DNA of 64,000 bases from CBDDCX01 sp965226925. GTDB taxonomy: Bacteria; Gemmatimonadota; Gemmatimonadetes; Longimicrobiales; Gaopeijiaceae. The stretch covers positions 496,001 to 560,000 of the forward strand of contig CBDDEN010000010.1 of assembly GCA_965226925.1 (NCBI GenBank), given 5' to 3'. Shown one piece after another: positions 43,635-52,531 of the stretch. How positions within the stretch are numbered: position 1 is the first letter of the stretch; every line of letters starts with the position of its first letter. The notes below the pieces were generated by a model. The model was not told where the DNA came from, ran no database searches, and was given only the letters and a program-made list of their open reading frames with translations. A program made the position numbers and the translations under genes.

Positions 43635-43689
43635 CGCCTCTATGGCGCCTCTACATCGCCTCTAATTCGCCTCTATATCGCCTCGACGG
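43635..43689. repeat. Five tandem 11-bp repeats upstream of the amidohydrolase gene
   Basis: CGCCTCTATGG, CGCCTCTACAT, CGCCTCTAATT, CGCCTCTATAT and CGCCTCGACGG follow each other with exact 11-bp period between the LVIVD stop and the amidohydrolase start. On the amidohydrolase strand each unit contributes TAGAGGCG, so the last copies overlap the expected ribosome-binding site. They could be a regulatory array or a slippage-prone spacer. Confidence 0.75.
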
Positions 43690-43701
43690 GTGGCTCCCGT
43701 C

Positions 43702-45126
43702 CTACCGAATCTGCTGCGGCTGATCCGGGCTCTGATCCCACGTCTGCGCGCTCGAGATGTTGGGCATGTTCCAGTCGTTGCCGTTCCAGCCCTGGAAGCC
43801 CTCCATCCGGAACGCCCAGAACCCGGTGTTGAAGTCACTCACCACGATGAGACCATCCGCGTTGCGGATGTCCACACCCCAGGCCCCGTTGTAGATGTTG
43901 CCCGTGTTCGAGGTGCCCGCGTCGAGCGCACCCTCTCCGCCGAACAGCGCCGGGGTCCCACGCGTGTGGTAATAGCCCATCGTGAAGGGCCTGGTGGGGT
44001 CCGCCATGTTGACGATCTGGAGCCCATCGTCCTGGGCGGAGATGAACACGTAGGGCCAGCGTACCTCGTGGTTGTGGGTCGCCCCTCCGAACTTCGCGAT
44101 CCAGGCTCCGACCCCGGAACCCGTCACGATGTTCGGCGTCTGTCCTTCGGACCCCGAAGGGCGCAGGTCGAAGAAGCGGAGCGGCGAATGTTGATAGGTC
44201 GGGACCGGCATGCCGATCGCGAAACGCCCGGTGGGTCCCGGTGTGAAGGTGTGTCCGTCGGTAACCCCCGGAATGCCAGTGACCGAGGTAACGAGCCTCG
44301 GGTTTTCGAGGTCCGTGACGTCGTACACGTGGAAACCCCCGCCGCCGGCCCCGTAGAAGCGATCCTGGCCCGCGTCGGGAAGGAAGCCGAGGTAGATGTC
44401 GTGCCACGTCTGGTAATTGGTCGCCGTCGGATTCGGGACGGAGATGGCCGCAACCGGTTCCGTTACCCCGGCCGCGACCTGCTCCAGGTCGTAGACCCAG
44501 GCGTCCGCCTCCTTCGTGGTCGCGACCAACAGCGACCGGCCGTTGGAGTGCCGATACGTGAAGATGTTGTGGAAGCCTCCCGGCATGGGCGGTACTCGCA
44601 GGTCCGCGACCTTACGAACGGTCGAGGCGTCGGGGAGCCCCGTGACATCGAAGACCATCGCCCCGAGGTCGCTGTCCGGCCCCGCCTGACTGAACTCGCA
44701 CGACACGATCACGTAGTAGCGGCCGGCGGCCTTCGCGTACTTGATGTCCACACATCCGCTGCCGAGGTGGAGATCCGGGTCGTCCACGACGTAGCGGTAG
44801 AGGACTTCGGGATGTTCCTCGTCCTCGATGCTGAGCGCATAGAAACCCGAGGCCCCGTGCCGCTGCGCGATGTACACGAAGGGTCGGTCCAGTTCCTGTT
44901 CGATCTCGATGTCGGCGTGGCTGAACCGTTCTCCGGGTAGCGGCTTGTGTGATACGACCTCGATGTTGGGCGTGCCGGGCTGCCCCACGGCGTAACCCGT
45001 CTCGGGTTGTATGCAGGTCGGGTCGCCCCAGCACACGACCTGGGCCGGTCCGTCGGAGACCGTGAGTCCGACGGCGAACACGGCCAGAGTGACCGAACAC
45101 AGAAGCGAGATGGCTGCCTGACGCAT
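43702..45126 (-). CDS. LVIVD-repeat secreted protein, long form (tandem copy 2)
   Basis: A 474-residue protein. The ATG at 45126 opens a signal peptide (ISLLCSVTLAVFAVGLTVSDGPAQ). The mature protein starts with a Cys pair (VVCWGDPTCIQPETGY). It then carries repeats of the type IEQELDRPFVYIAQR, VDIKYAKAAGRYYVIVSCEF, GGFHNIFTYRHSNGRSLL and GLQIVNMADPTRPFTMGYY, and ends GNDWNMPNISSAQTWDQSPDQ. It is predicted to be a periplasmic or extracellular beta-propeller; function unknown. It starts three bases after the stop of a closely similar gene, a clear tandem duplication and operon. Confidence 0.85.
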   Translation of the reverse strand: MRQAAISLLCSVTLAVFAVGLTVSDGPAQVVCWGDPTCIQPETGYAVGQPGTPNIEVVSHKPLPGERFSHADIEIEQELDRPFVYIAQRHGASGFYALSIEDEEHPEVLYRYVVDDPDLHLGSGCVDIKYAKAAGRYYVIVSCEFSQAGPDSDLGAMVFDVTGLPDASTVRKVADLRVPPMPGGFHNIFTYRHSNGRSLLVATTKEADAWVYDLEQVAAGVTEPVAAISVPNPTATNYQTWHDIYLGFLPDAGQDRFYGAGGGGFHVYDVTDLENPRLVTSVTGIPGVTDGHTFTPGPTGRFAIGMPVPTYQHSPLRFFDLRPSGSEGQTPNIVTGSGVGAWIAKFGGATHNHEVRWPYVFISAQDDGLQIVNMADPTRPFTMGYYHTRGTPALFGGEGALDAGTSNTGNIYNGAWGVDIRNADGLIVVSDFNTGFWAFRMEGFQGWNGNDWNMPNISSAQTWDQSPDQPQQIR

Positions 45127-45128
45127 GA

Positions 45129-46556
45129 TCACTCCTCCTCTCGAATCGCTTGCGGCTGATCCGGGCTCTGGTCCCAATTCTGCGCGCTCGAGATGTTGGG
45201 CATGTTCCAGTCGTTCCCGTTCCAGCCTTGGAACCCATCGAGCCTGAACGCCCAGAACCCCGTGTTGAAGTCGCTCACCACGATGAGCCCGTCGGCGTCC
45301 CGGATGTCGATCCCCCAAGCGCCGTCGTAGATGTTACCGGTGGTCGCCTGGCTCGGGCGCTCGCCGCCTCCGTAGAGCATGGGACCGATGCGTGTGTTGT
45401 AGTACCCGACGGTGTAGGGGTGCGAGGCGTCGGCCATGTTGACGATCTGGAGCCCGTCGTCCTGTGCCGAAATGAACACGTACGGCCAGCGGATTTCATG
45501 GTTGTGGGTCGAGCCCCCGAACTTGGCGATCCACGCTCCGACCCCGGATCCGCGCACGATGTTCGGCGTCTGCCCCTCGGACCCTTCGGGGCGCAGATCG
45601 AAAAATCGTACCGGCGAGTGCTGATAGGTGGGCTCAGGCATGCCGAGCCCGTAGCGCCCGTCCGGCGTGGGCGTGAAGGTATGCCCGTTCTCGACCCCGG
45701 GGACACCCGTGACGGAGGTGAGGAGACGGGGGTTCTCCACGTCCGTCATGTCGTAGACGTGGAAGCCGCCGGTACCCGCTCCGTAGAAGCGGTCCTGTCC
45801 GGCATCGGGCAGAAAGCCCACGTACATGTCGTGCCACTGCCGGCTACGTGACTCGGAGGGCTGCGGAACCGCGATCGCCGAGACCGGGTTCAAGTTGCCC
45901 GCGGCGACCTGCGCGATGTCGTAGATGAAGGCGTCCTTGGACTGGGTGGTCGCCAACAGCACAGACCGCCCGTTGGAATGCCTGTATGTATAGACGTTGT
46001 GGAATCCCCCCGGCAGGTCCGGCAGTCTGAGCTCCGCGACCTTGCGCACCGTCGACGCATCCGGCAGCCCCGTCACGTCGAAGATCATCGCCCCCAGGTC
46101 GAAGTCGGGCCCGCCCTGCCCGAACTGGCAGGACACGATGACGTAGTAGCGACCTTCGGCCTTGGCATACTTGATGTCGACACAACCGGTGCCGAGGTGG
46201 AGATCCGGATCATCCACGACGTACCGATAGAGAACCTCGGGCTGCCTCTCATCCTCGATGCTGATCGCGTAGAACCCGGATGCTCCGAATCGCTGCGCGA
46301 TGTAGACGAACGGCCGATTCAGCTCCTGCTCGACCTCGATGTCGGCGTGGCTGAAGGGGGCACCCGGCAACGGCTGGTGTGATACGACTTCGATGTTAGG
46401 CGTACCCGGGCGACCGACAGGGTGACCCGTCTCCGGCTGAACACACGTGGGGTCGCCGAAGCACGTCACCTGAGCCGAGGAGTCGGGAGCCGCAAGACCG
46501 ATGACGACGTGCGTGAGGAGGAGCGTGAAGAAGCCGGGCAGTGTTCGCGAACGCAT
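45129..46556 (-). CDS. LVIVD-repeat secreted protein, long form (tandem copy 1)
   Basis: A 475-residue protein, same architecture as its neighbour: signal peptide (FFTLLLTHVVIGLAAPDSSAQ), Cys pair (VTCFGDPTCVQPETGH), then LVIVD-type repeats (IEVEQELNRPFVYIAQRFG, CVDIKYAKAEGRYYVIVSCQF, GFHNVYTYRHSNGRSVLL) and the NMPNISSAQNWDQSPDQ end. By eye most residues match copy 2 without gaps. The shorter forms at the left edge and near 14 kb lack the N-terminal Cys pair. It is first in the pair and probably carries the promoter. Confidence 0.85.
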   Translation of the reverse strand: MRSRTLPGFFTLLLTHVVIGLAAPDSSAQVTCFGDPTCVQPETGHPVGRPGTPNIEVVSHQPLPGAPFSHADIEVEQELNRPFVYIAQRFGASGFYAISIEDERQPEVLYRYVVDDPDLHLGTGCVDIKYAKAEGRYYVIVSCQFGQGGPDFDLGAMIFDVTGLPDASTVRKVAELRLPDLPGGFHNVYTYRHSNGRSVLLATTQSKDAFIYDIAQVAAGNLNPVSAIAVPQPSESRSRQWHDMYVGFLPDAGQDRFYGAGTGGFHVYDMTDVENPRLLTSVTGVPGVENGHTFTPTPDGRYGLGMPEPTYQHSPVRFFDLRPEGSEGQTPNIVRGSGVGAWIAKFGGSTHNHEIRWPYVFISAQDDGLQIVNMADASHPYTVGYYNTRIGPMLYGGGERPSQATTGNIYDGAWGIDIRDADGLIVVSDFNTGFWAFRLDGFQGWNGNDWNMPNISSAQNWDQSPDQPQAIREEE

Positions 46557-46666
46557 CGTTGCTCCTTGGTGCTAGAGATCATCGACTGACATGTCCAGCG
46601 GGGCGGCGGGTCGAGTTTCATCCGCAAATTGCGGTCGGATCCCGCACAACCACAAGGCGACGCCTC

Positions 46667-48271
46667 TCAGCGACCGGGCTTGGTCATCAACCCAGGCGGC
46701 ACCCGCGCGTTCGTCGCCTGCTCGAAGTCGTACGCGTAACCCAGCAGCTCGGCCTCGGTCCAGGTGTCCCCGATGAAGGCGATGACAAACGGCGTACCGT
46801 CGTCGTAGTAGGCGAAGGGTACCGTCACCACGGGCACGCCGATTTCGTTGACGATGTTGCTGGGAAGCTCGGGGTGGTTGTTGGGGTTGAAGTCCGGGCG
46901 ATCCGCATCCTCTACGAGATCTCGGATGGGAGATCCCGCCTGAGGGAAGAAGAGCCCGTCGAGGTCGAACTCGGGCAAGACCCTTCGGAAACGCTCCCTG
47001 ATCCGCAGCCTCCACGCCTGGAAGGCGTCGCCTTCTTCCGTCGCGCTGGGGCGCGCCGGAGGGCGGTTGGCCCTCCCCTCGCGGAACTCCTCTCCGCTCA
47101 GCGCCTCCCACTCCTCCACGCTGTGGAAGGCCGCGTAGTCACCCAGCCCCTGGAAGTACAGGAACATGTCGTGCGAACCCACAGAAACTCGGGGCCGCTC
47201 GTCGTACAACTCGACGAACTCGCTTCCCTCGAAAGGATCCTCCACCACCTCCGCTCCCTCGGCGACCAACACCTCGATCGCTCGGCGGTAGACCTCTTCG
47301 GTCTCAGGCGCCAGAGGAAGGAAGTCCTCACGCCACCCGGTACCGACCAGTCCGAACCGCTTGCCCTCGAGGGCGTCGTCACGGAGGGCCGCGGCGTACC
47401 CCTCCTCCGGCATGTGCCCGACAGCCGCGAACGTGGCGAGGTCCTCCAGCGTCGGCCCTGCCAGAACGTCGAGCGTGATCGCCGCATCGTAGACGGTCCT
47501 CGCCAGCGGCCCCACGACATCGACATAGGTGGCGTTGATCGGAACAACGCCCTCGAGGGGCACCAACCCGAAGGTCGGCTTGACGCCTACGAGCGCCTGG
47601 GCCGCGGCGGGGTTCTGGATCGAGCCGCCGGTCTCCGTTCCCAGACCCAGCACGGCGAAGCTCGCGTTGACCGCCGTCGCCGTGCCACCGCTCGATCCGC
47701 CGGGTGCCTTGTTCACGTTGTACGGGTTCAGAGTGACGCCGGCCACCGAGCTGTTCGTACGCGTCCCGTGTCCGGCAAAGTCCGGCATGTTCGTCTTGCC
47801 GAGCACGATTGCGCCGGCCTCTCGAAGTCGCTCGACCACCGCGGCGTCATCCTCCGGCACCATGTCGATTCCACCCGTGGCGCTGCTGAATCCCGAGAAC
47901 CCGGCGGTGGTGACGAGCCCCCCGTAGTCGAGGTTGTCCTTGATGACCACCGGCACCCCGTGAAGCGGCCCGCGCGGTCCGGTCTCGCGGTACTCCTCGT
48001 CCAGGTCTTTCGCGATGTCGAGGGCGTCCGGATTGATCGAGATCAGAGCGTTGTAGTGGTCCTCGTAAAGATCGATGCGGCTTAGAAAAGCACGCGTGAG
48101 CTCCGCGGACGTGAAGTTTCCGGCCGCGAGGCCGGCCTGGATCTTCTCGGTGGTGAGCTCCACTACGTCGACGGTGGGGGGCGGAGCGGCGGTTCCTGCC
48201 GTGGCGCAACCCTGCACGAGGCACGAGACGCACAGGATCCTGGCCGCCCCGCCGATCGATCTTTCCCCCAT
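46667..48271 (-). CDS. Amidase-signature family lipoprotein
   Basis: A 534-residue enzyme with a lipobox (SCLVQGC). The Ser-cisSer-Lys triad is complete: Lys in GVPVVIKDNLDY, cis-Ser in PGGSSGGTATAV and nucleophile Ser in GLGTETGGSIQNPA. The rest follows the amidase fold (VGVKPTFGLVPLEGVVPI). It would hydrolyse amide bonds, perhaps of peptides or amino-acid amides, at the periplasmic face. It lies upstream of the tandem LVIVD genes on the same strand, separated by about 110 bp. Confidence 0.9.
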   Translation of the reverse strand: MGERSIGGAARILCVSCLVQGCATAGTAAPPPTVDVVELTTEKIQAGLAAGNFTSAELTRAFLSRIDLYEDHYNALISINPDALDIAKDLDEEYRETGPRGPLHGVPVVIKDNLDYGGLVTTAGFSGFSSATGGIDMVPEDDAAVVERLREAGAIVLGKTNMPDFAGHGTRTNSSVAGVTLNPYNVNKAPGGSSGGTATAVNASFAVLGLGTETGGSIQNPAAAQALVGVKPTFGLVPLEGVVPINATYVDVVGPLARTVYDAAITLDVLAGPTLEDLATFAAVGHMPEEGYAAALRDDALEGKRFGLVGTGWREDFLPLAPETEEVYRRAIEVLVAEGAEVVEDPFEGSEFVELYDERPRVSVGSHDMFLYFQGLGDYAAFHSVEEWEALSGEEFREGRANRPPARPSATEEGDAFQAWRLRIRERFRRVLPEFDLDGLFFPQAGSPIRDLVEDADRPDFNPNNHPELPSNIVNEIGVPVVTVPFAYYDDGTPFVIAFIGDTWTEAELLGYAYDFEQATNARVPPGLMTKPGR

Positions 48272-48476
48272 GTATCTCTCCTGTGAATACCGACGGGCCC
48301 AGCGGGCGGTGGCTTCGGATCACGTCGAACCGACACACCCTATCAGTTTCGGAGCCGAGAGGCCAAGAGATAGGCGGTTTTCGAGGTAAGTCGGCCGACC
48401 ACGGCCTCGCCGGGCTCATTCTTTGCCGGTAGACTTCCGAATTAGACTTCAGGGTCCCGGTGACTGGAGGATCTCC

Positions 48477-49982
48477 GTGAACGAATCGGGCTCGAGCATG
48501 AGCCGTCGCGAAGCACTACACACCATGGGAGCCACCGCACTCGGGCTCGCCACCGTCGGCCGCGCCGGCGCTGAAGGAGTGCGCCCCGCCCGCTCGAACG
48601 CCGGGCAGCCGGCGCGGCAGCAGGCGGGCGAGATCCTCATCCGCGGCGGGCGGGTGGTGAACGCGGACGCGAGCCGAGCGGCCGACGTGCGTATCCTCGG
48701 GACCACCGTCGCCGAGATCGGCCCGGGCCTGACGGCCGGCGCGGATGCCAGGATCATCGATGCGACGGGCCGGCTGGTGATCCCGGGCGGTATCGACCCC
48801 CACGCCCACCTACAGGGCTCCTTCGTCGACGACCTCACCACCGGAACCGCCGCCGCGGTGGCCGGCGGCATCACGACCGTGGGTACGTTCGCCTATCCCG
48901 AAGACGGTGAGAACGCCGTTCAGGCGATGGACCGGTGGCTCGCGCAGGTGGGCCGGAGCGCGATCGGAGACGTCTTCTTCCACGCCTCCACCTGGCCGCC
49001 CACGCCTGAATTCGCCGAGTTGATGCCAGAGCTGGCGGCGATGGGTCAGCCGAGCCACAAGATCTTCATGACGCACCGCGACTTCGGCGCGAGCCGAAGC
49101 GCGCTCATCCAGGTGCTCGAGGCGGCTCGCGACGCCGGAGTCGTCACGCTCATGCACTGCGAGGACGGTGCGATGCTGAGCGCCGTGCTGGAGCGCCTCA
49201 GGGCGGAGGGGCGTACGTCTCTCCGACACTTCGCCGAGAGCAGACCCGTGATCGCAGAGGTGGCTGCCACTCAGGACGCGGTGGCGCTCTGCGAGTTCAC
49301 CCGCGCTCCCATGCACTTCGTGCACCTCTCGTCGCGTGGTGCTCTAGACGTCGCGCGCACCCCTCGCTCACGAGGCTTGCCTCTCAGTATCGAGACCCGG
49401 CCCCTCTACCTCTACTTCAACGAAGAGCGGTTCCAGGACGACGACGGCCCGCTCTACATCGGCCAGCCGCCGTTGCGCTCAGCGTCGGACGTGGACGCCA
49501 TGTGGGATGGACTCGTGGACGGTCGGATCGACTTTCTCGCCACGGATCACGCCCCGTGGACGCGAGCACAGAAGATGGACCCAGAGTTGGACGTCGGGCG
49601 GCTCCGCCCCGGGGTCAGCGATCTGCGCTTCATGCTCCCGGTGCTCTTCTCGGAGGGGGTCAACAAGGGCCGTCTGTCCGAGCAGCGGTTCGTCGAAGTG
49701 ACCTCGACCGAGGCGGCTAGAACGTTCGGGCTCTACCCGGAGCGGGGTGTGGTGCGGAAGGGTTCGATCGACGACGTAGTGGTTCTGGATCCGACGCTGG
49801 AGCGCACTGCCAGGGCGGACGACGACCCGTCACGTTCGGACTACACGCCGTTCGAAGGATGGACCGTCACCGGGTGGCCGGTCATCACGATTCGTCGGGG
49901 AGAGATTGTCTACGAGGATGGCCGTGTGGTCGGCCAAGCCGGCAGCGGACGACCAGCGACGAGGCGGCCGCGAGAGATCTGA
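48477..49982 (+). CDS. Hydantoinase/dihydroorotase-type cyclic amidohydrolase with Tat-like leader
   Basis: About 501 residues. GTG at 48477 is chosen because GGAGG lies 6 bases upstream; ATG at 48498 is the alternative. A twin-Arg-type leader is present (SRREALHTMGATALGLATVG). Metal ligands of the subtype I amidohydrolases are visible: HAHLQG, the carboxylated Lys in SHKIFMTH, VTLMHCEDG, MHFVHLSSRGA and the catalytic Asp in FLATDHAPW. It would open cyclic ureides such as hydantoins outside the cytoplasm. It is divergent from the amidase gene. Confidence 0.85.
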   Translation: MNESGSSMSRREALHTMGATALGLATVGRAGAEGVRPARSNAGQPARQQAGEILIRGGRVVNADASRAADVRILGTTVAEIGPGLTAGADARIIDATGRLVIPGGIDPHAHLQGSFVDDLTTGTAAAVAGGITTVGTFAYPEDGENAVQAMDRWLAQVGRSAIGDVFFHASTWPPTPEFAELMPELAAMGQPSHKIFMTHRDFGASRSALIQVLEAARDAGVVTLMHCEDGAMLSAVLERLRAEGRTSLRHFAESRPVIAEVAATQDAVALCEFTRAPMHFVHLSSRGALDVARTPRSRGLPLSIETRPLYLYFNEERFQDDDGPLYIGQPPLRSASDVDAMWDGLVDGRIDFLATDHAPWTRAQKMDPELDVGRLRPGVSDLRFMLPVLFSEGVNKGRLSEQRFVEVTSTEAARTFGLYPERGVVRKGSIDDVVVLDPTLERTARADDDPSRSDYTPFEGWTVTGWPVITIRRGEIVYEDGRVVGQAGSGRPATRRPREI

Positions 49983-49983
49983 A

Positions 49984-50546
49984 TCACGGCTCGACGCAGC
50001 GAACCGCGGTGTCGTGTGTCCTCAGGCTGTCGTCTCCCCGCACCAGGTAGTGGAAGGCGAAGTCGAGTCTGTACGGCTGTGTGCCGATGAACTGCCAGAT
50101 GAGCGACTCCCGCGTCTGCCCGGTAACAAGTCTGTCCGATCCCCAGAACACCTCGAGTTGCTCCATCGGCCATACCGTGGCGTTCCTGAACCGGTCGTCC
50201 GAAAGCCAGTGCCACTCGACGTCCGCGCTTTGCCAAGAGATCTCGCTACTGCCATCGCCCCCGGACAGCCTCGCGAGCAGGGTCAGGGTGCAGACGTAGC
50301 TGTAGGTGAGATCGGGAACAACACCCGTTCGGTGATGCTGGAGTCGGGAGCCACGATCTCGAGCGTGAGAGGGCCTTCGAGGAGCAGGGGGCCAACCACG
50401 GGCCCGCCGGGTGAGGGTGCGTCGCTGCACCCAGCGAAACCCAGGACCGCGATCAGGAGGATCGCACCCGCCGCTCGACGTCCGAGGGTGTGTTGCCGGT
50501 CAAGCCCGCGCTCCAGACGTGACGGATAGGCGGTGACCCCAAGCAC
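49984..50546 (-). pseudogene. Small lipoprotein, frameshifted
   Basis: The first frame starts at 50546 with a lipobox (ILLIAVLGFAGCSDAPSPGG) and LEIVAPDSSITERV. The following frame carries VPDLTYSYVCTLTLLARL and then FHYLVRGDDSLRTHDTAVR to a stop at 49984. The switch is near 50320. Relatives were not recognised, so the reconstruction rests on the continuity of a secreted-protein-like sequence in the two frames. Its start shares a base with the stop of the neighbouring lipoprotein gene. Confidence 0.5.
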
Positions 50547-50941
50547 TACCGAACCACCGTGTCCACTTCGATCACGGCCCCGCCGATGCTGTATCCGTAA
50601 ACGGTCCTGGCCACCTCATGCTCCAGGTAGCGTATCTCCCTGACGCTCTCGATGCGGAGCGATCGCAGGAAGATACCGGCGTCCTGGCTCACCAAAGCCC
50701 CGTTCTCGAACACCATCAGGCGATCGCCTAGCCAGCGTCGTCTCAACAGCCGAACGGCGTCGTACGCGTTCAGCGCCAGCGTAGCGGCGATGTCCTGTTG
50801 GGTGATCCGGTCCCTGGCGTAGCTCTCGGGCGGCGGCGACGACGACGACGCGCAGGCGGCCAGGCACAGCTTGATGGCCAGGATAAGGGCTGCACGGCTA
50901 ATGCCTACCCCCTTCTCGTTCGAGGTCGGAGGAGAGTGCAT
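50546..50941 (-). CDS. Small lipoprotein, plug-domain-like
   Basis: Up to 131 residues; an internal GTG before GISRAALILAIKLC may be the actual start. A lipobox (KLCLAAC) and a Ser/Pro-rich linker precede a short domain (DIAATLALNAYDAVRLLRRRWL, YLEHEVARTVYGYSIGGAVIEV). This resembles the small plug-like fold seen in isolated TonB-plug lipoproteins, but the match is weak. The N-terminal coding part overlaps the end of the esterase gene. Confidence 0.5.
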   Translation of the reverse strand: MHSPPTSNEKGVGISRAALILAIKLCLAACASSSSPPPESYARDRITQQDIAATLALNAYDAVRLLRRRWLGDRLMVFENGALVSQDAGIFLRSLRIESVREIRYLEHEVARTVYGYSIGGAVIEVDTVVR

Positions 50942-51815
50942 CCAACTCCCGGAGGACGAGAGGCCAGGTGGAAGTCGTGGGAACGACCATCTCGAAGTGT
51001 CCGGACTCCGGGGCCTCTATCAGCATCACACTCGCGCCGTCCAGGTCACTCGCATGCCGAAAGTACGCGCGCCCACCAGGCGCCCAGGCCCGGTCGTGGG
51101 CACCGATCACGATGCGCTGTGGCACGTCGATCGGCGCCAGCCGCATCGGAGACGCCGCGTCGTAGCGTTCCGGCACCGCCTCCGGCGAGCCACTCATCAG
51201 GCGATCCACCACTCCTCCACACGACGCGCTGGCGTGGAGGCTTTCCAGGTCGGCGGCCGGCGCGAGGGCGAGCACTCCGTGGATGGGAAGTGGGCTCGCG
51301 ACATACAGCCCGCTCGACGGAGAGATGCGCGGCCGGGCAGCCACCCAGAGGGCGAGCTGGCCTCCAGCGGAGTGTCCGCTCGCGATCACCCGGCTCAGAT
51401 CCAGAGGATACTCGTTCGCTAGTTCGGCCAAGGCGTCCACGCCTCGGCCGATATCCCGGAAGGTCCCCGGCCAGCCGCCCCCCTCGTCACCGACACGTCG
51501 GTATTCGAGGCTCCACACGGCGTATCCGACGGAGGTGAGAGCCTCCTCGAGAAGACCGACGTGCCCGATGTCGTAGGCGGAAAGCCAGCACCCTCCATGG
51601 ATGAAGGCGATAACCGGATGCGGTCCGTCCCCTTGCGGGAGCCGGAGATGCCCGTATTGAAGCGGATCCTCGCCGTAGGGGATGCGCAGCTCCGGGGCCG
51701 GGGACTCCATGGCGACCACGTCATTGACGGAAAGGAGGTCCTGGGGAGAAGCGGACGCAGGGAGCGCCAGCAAAAAGAGCATCGCGACTGGCAAATCACG
51801 TCGGGGGTGGAGCAT
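50898..51815 (-). CDS. Secreted alpha/beta hydrolase (carboxylesterase-like)
   Basis: About 305 residues from the ATG at 51815, which starts a signal peptide (LPVAMLFLLALPASASPQ). The oxyanion motif HGGCW, nucleophile GHSAGG, an acidic residue in VIGAHDRAWAP and the His in PESGHFEM make a complete catalytic triad of the BD-FAE/esterase type. It would hydrolyse small carboxyl esters. It is upstream of the small lipoproteins in the same direction. Confidence 0.8.
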   Translation of the reverse strand: MLHPRRDLPVAMLFLLALPASASPQDLLSVNDVVAMESPAPELRIPYGEDPLQYGHLRLPQGDGPHPVIAFIHGGCWLSAYDIGHVGLLEEALTSVGYAVWSLEYRRVGDEGGGWPGTFRDIGRGVDALAELANEYPLDLSRVIASGHSAGGQLALWVAARPRISPSSGLYVASPLPIHGVLALAPAADLESLHASASCGGVVDRLMSGSPEAVPERYDAASPMRLAPIDVPQRIVIGAHDRAWAPGGRAYFRHASDLDGASVMLIEAPESGHFEMVVPTTSTWPLVLRELDALSSDLEREGGRH

Positions 51816-51971
51816 GTCAGCAAAGTGTGTCGGCGGCCCGCTCGACCGCAAGACCGAGGCACCGGCGGAGGTCCCTCGAGGCATAGCGCCGACACGTCAC
51901 CCTTGCGGTGGGCTATCCTCCCCGTCGATGGTTGCCTTCCTCGTCCATGCTTGCGCCCACAAGGAGACGTC

Positions 51972-52358
51972 GTGTTGAAACATGAGTGGCCCGCGCCACG
52001 TGCCCTGAAATTCCGACAGGCGGGCTTCGTCTACCTGCACGTAGCCATCCTGTACGAGTCCGCCGCGTACGGAATGCTCACGTCGGGCCTTCTCCCGGAG
52101 CGCTTCGGCTCTCCTTGGCTGTGGCTCGTTGCGGGCGCACTCGTGACGGCCTTCATCTTCGCGGGCCTCTACCGGTGGCAGAACGTGTGGTTCGCCCGCG
52201 TCGTGTGGGCCCTGCACGGCCTTCGGCTGCCGAGCCTGGTGCGGGGCGCCTTCTTCGCGGCACCGGCTGCGGTCACTCCGCCGGCCTTCTACATCACGGC
52301 GATCGTGGTCGTGCTGATCAACCTGTGGATGCTGGCGCGGGCCGGCTGGGATATCTGA
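51972..52358 (+). CDS. Small integral membrane protein
   Basis: A 128-residue protein with three to four predicted helices (AGFVYLHVAILYESAAYGML, WLWLVAGALVTAFIFAGLY, AAPAAVTPPAFYITAIVVVLINLWML). The GTG at 51972 follows AAGGAG at five bases; a TTG one codon later is possible. No family recognised. Opposite-strand fragments lie just downstream. Confidence 0.65.
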   Translation: MLKHEWPAPRALKFRQAGFVYLHVAILYESAAYGMLTSGLLPERFGSPWLWLVAGALVTAFIFAGLYRWQNVWFARVVWALHGLRLPSLVRGAFFAAPAAVTPPAFYITAIVVVLINLWMLARAGWDI

Positions 52359-52500
52359 GGGGAAGCCTTCGACGCCGTGCTCCGCCAGGAACGGCGCATC
52401 CACCCACGTGAATCGGACCTGGTGCGGGCCAATGAAGCCGGTGCCGCCGAGGACGAGGATGCGGAGGTCCCGCGGGGGTCGCCGCGAGCTACCCAGGCAA
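52359..52500 (-). pseudogene. NAD-dependent epimerase remnant: two ends joined
   Basis: LRILVLGGTGFIGPHQVR, the Rossmann start, is joined directly to FTWVDAPFLAEHGVEGFP, which in relatives lies well over 200 residues later. Everything between, including the Tyr-x3-Lys, has been lost without a frame change. The junction is near 52412. Confidence 0.65.
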
Positions 52501-52531
52501 CGTCGTCGATCGATGGCCTTTTGTTCTCCGC

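Noticed and set aside
43635..43689. A CRISPR array
   Set aside because: The units are 11 bp with no spacers, so this is a simple tandem repeat.
46541..48085. A 514-codon open frame on the plus strand
   Set aside because: Antisense to a clear amidase with an intact triad; no domain, leader or ribosome site.
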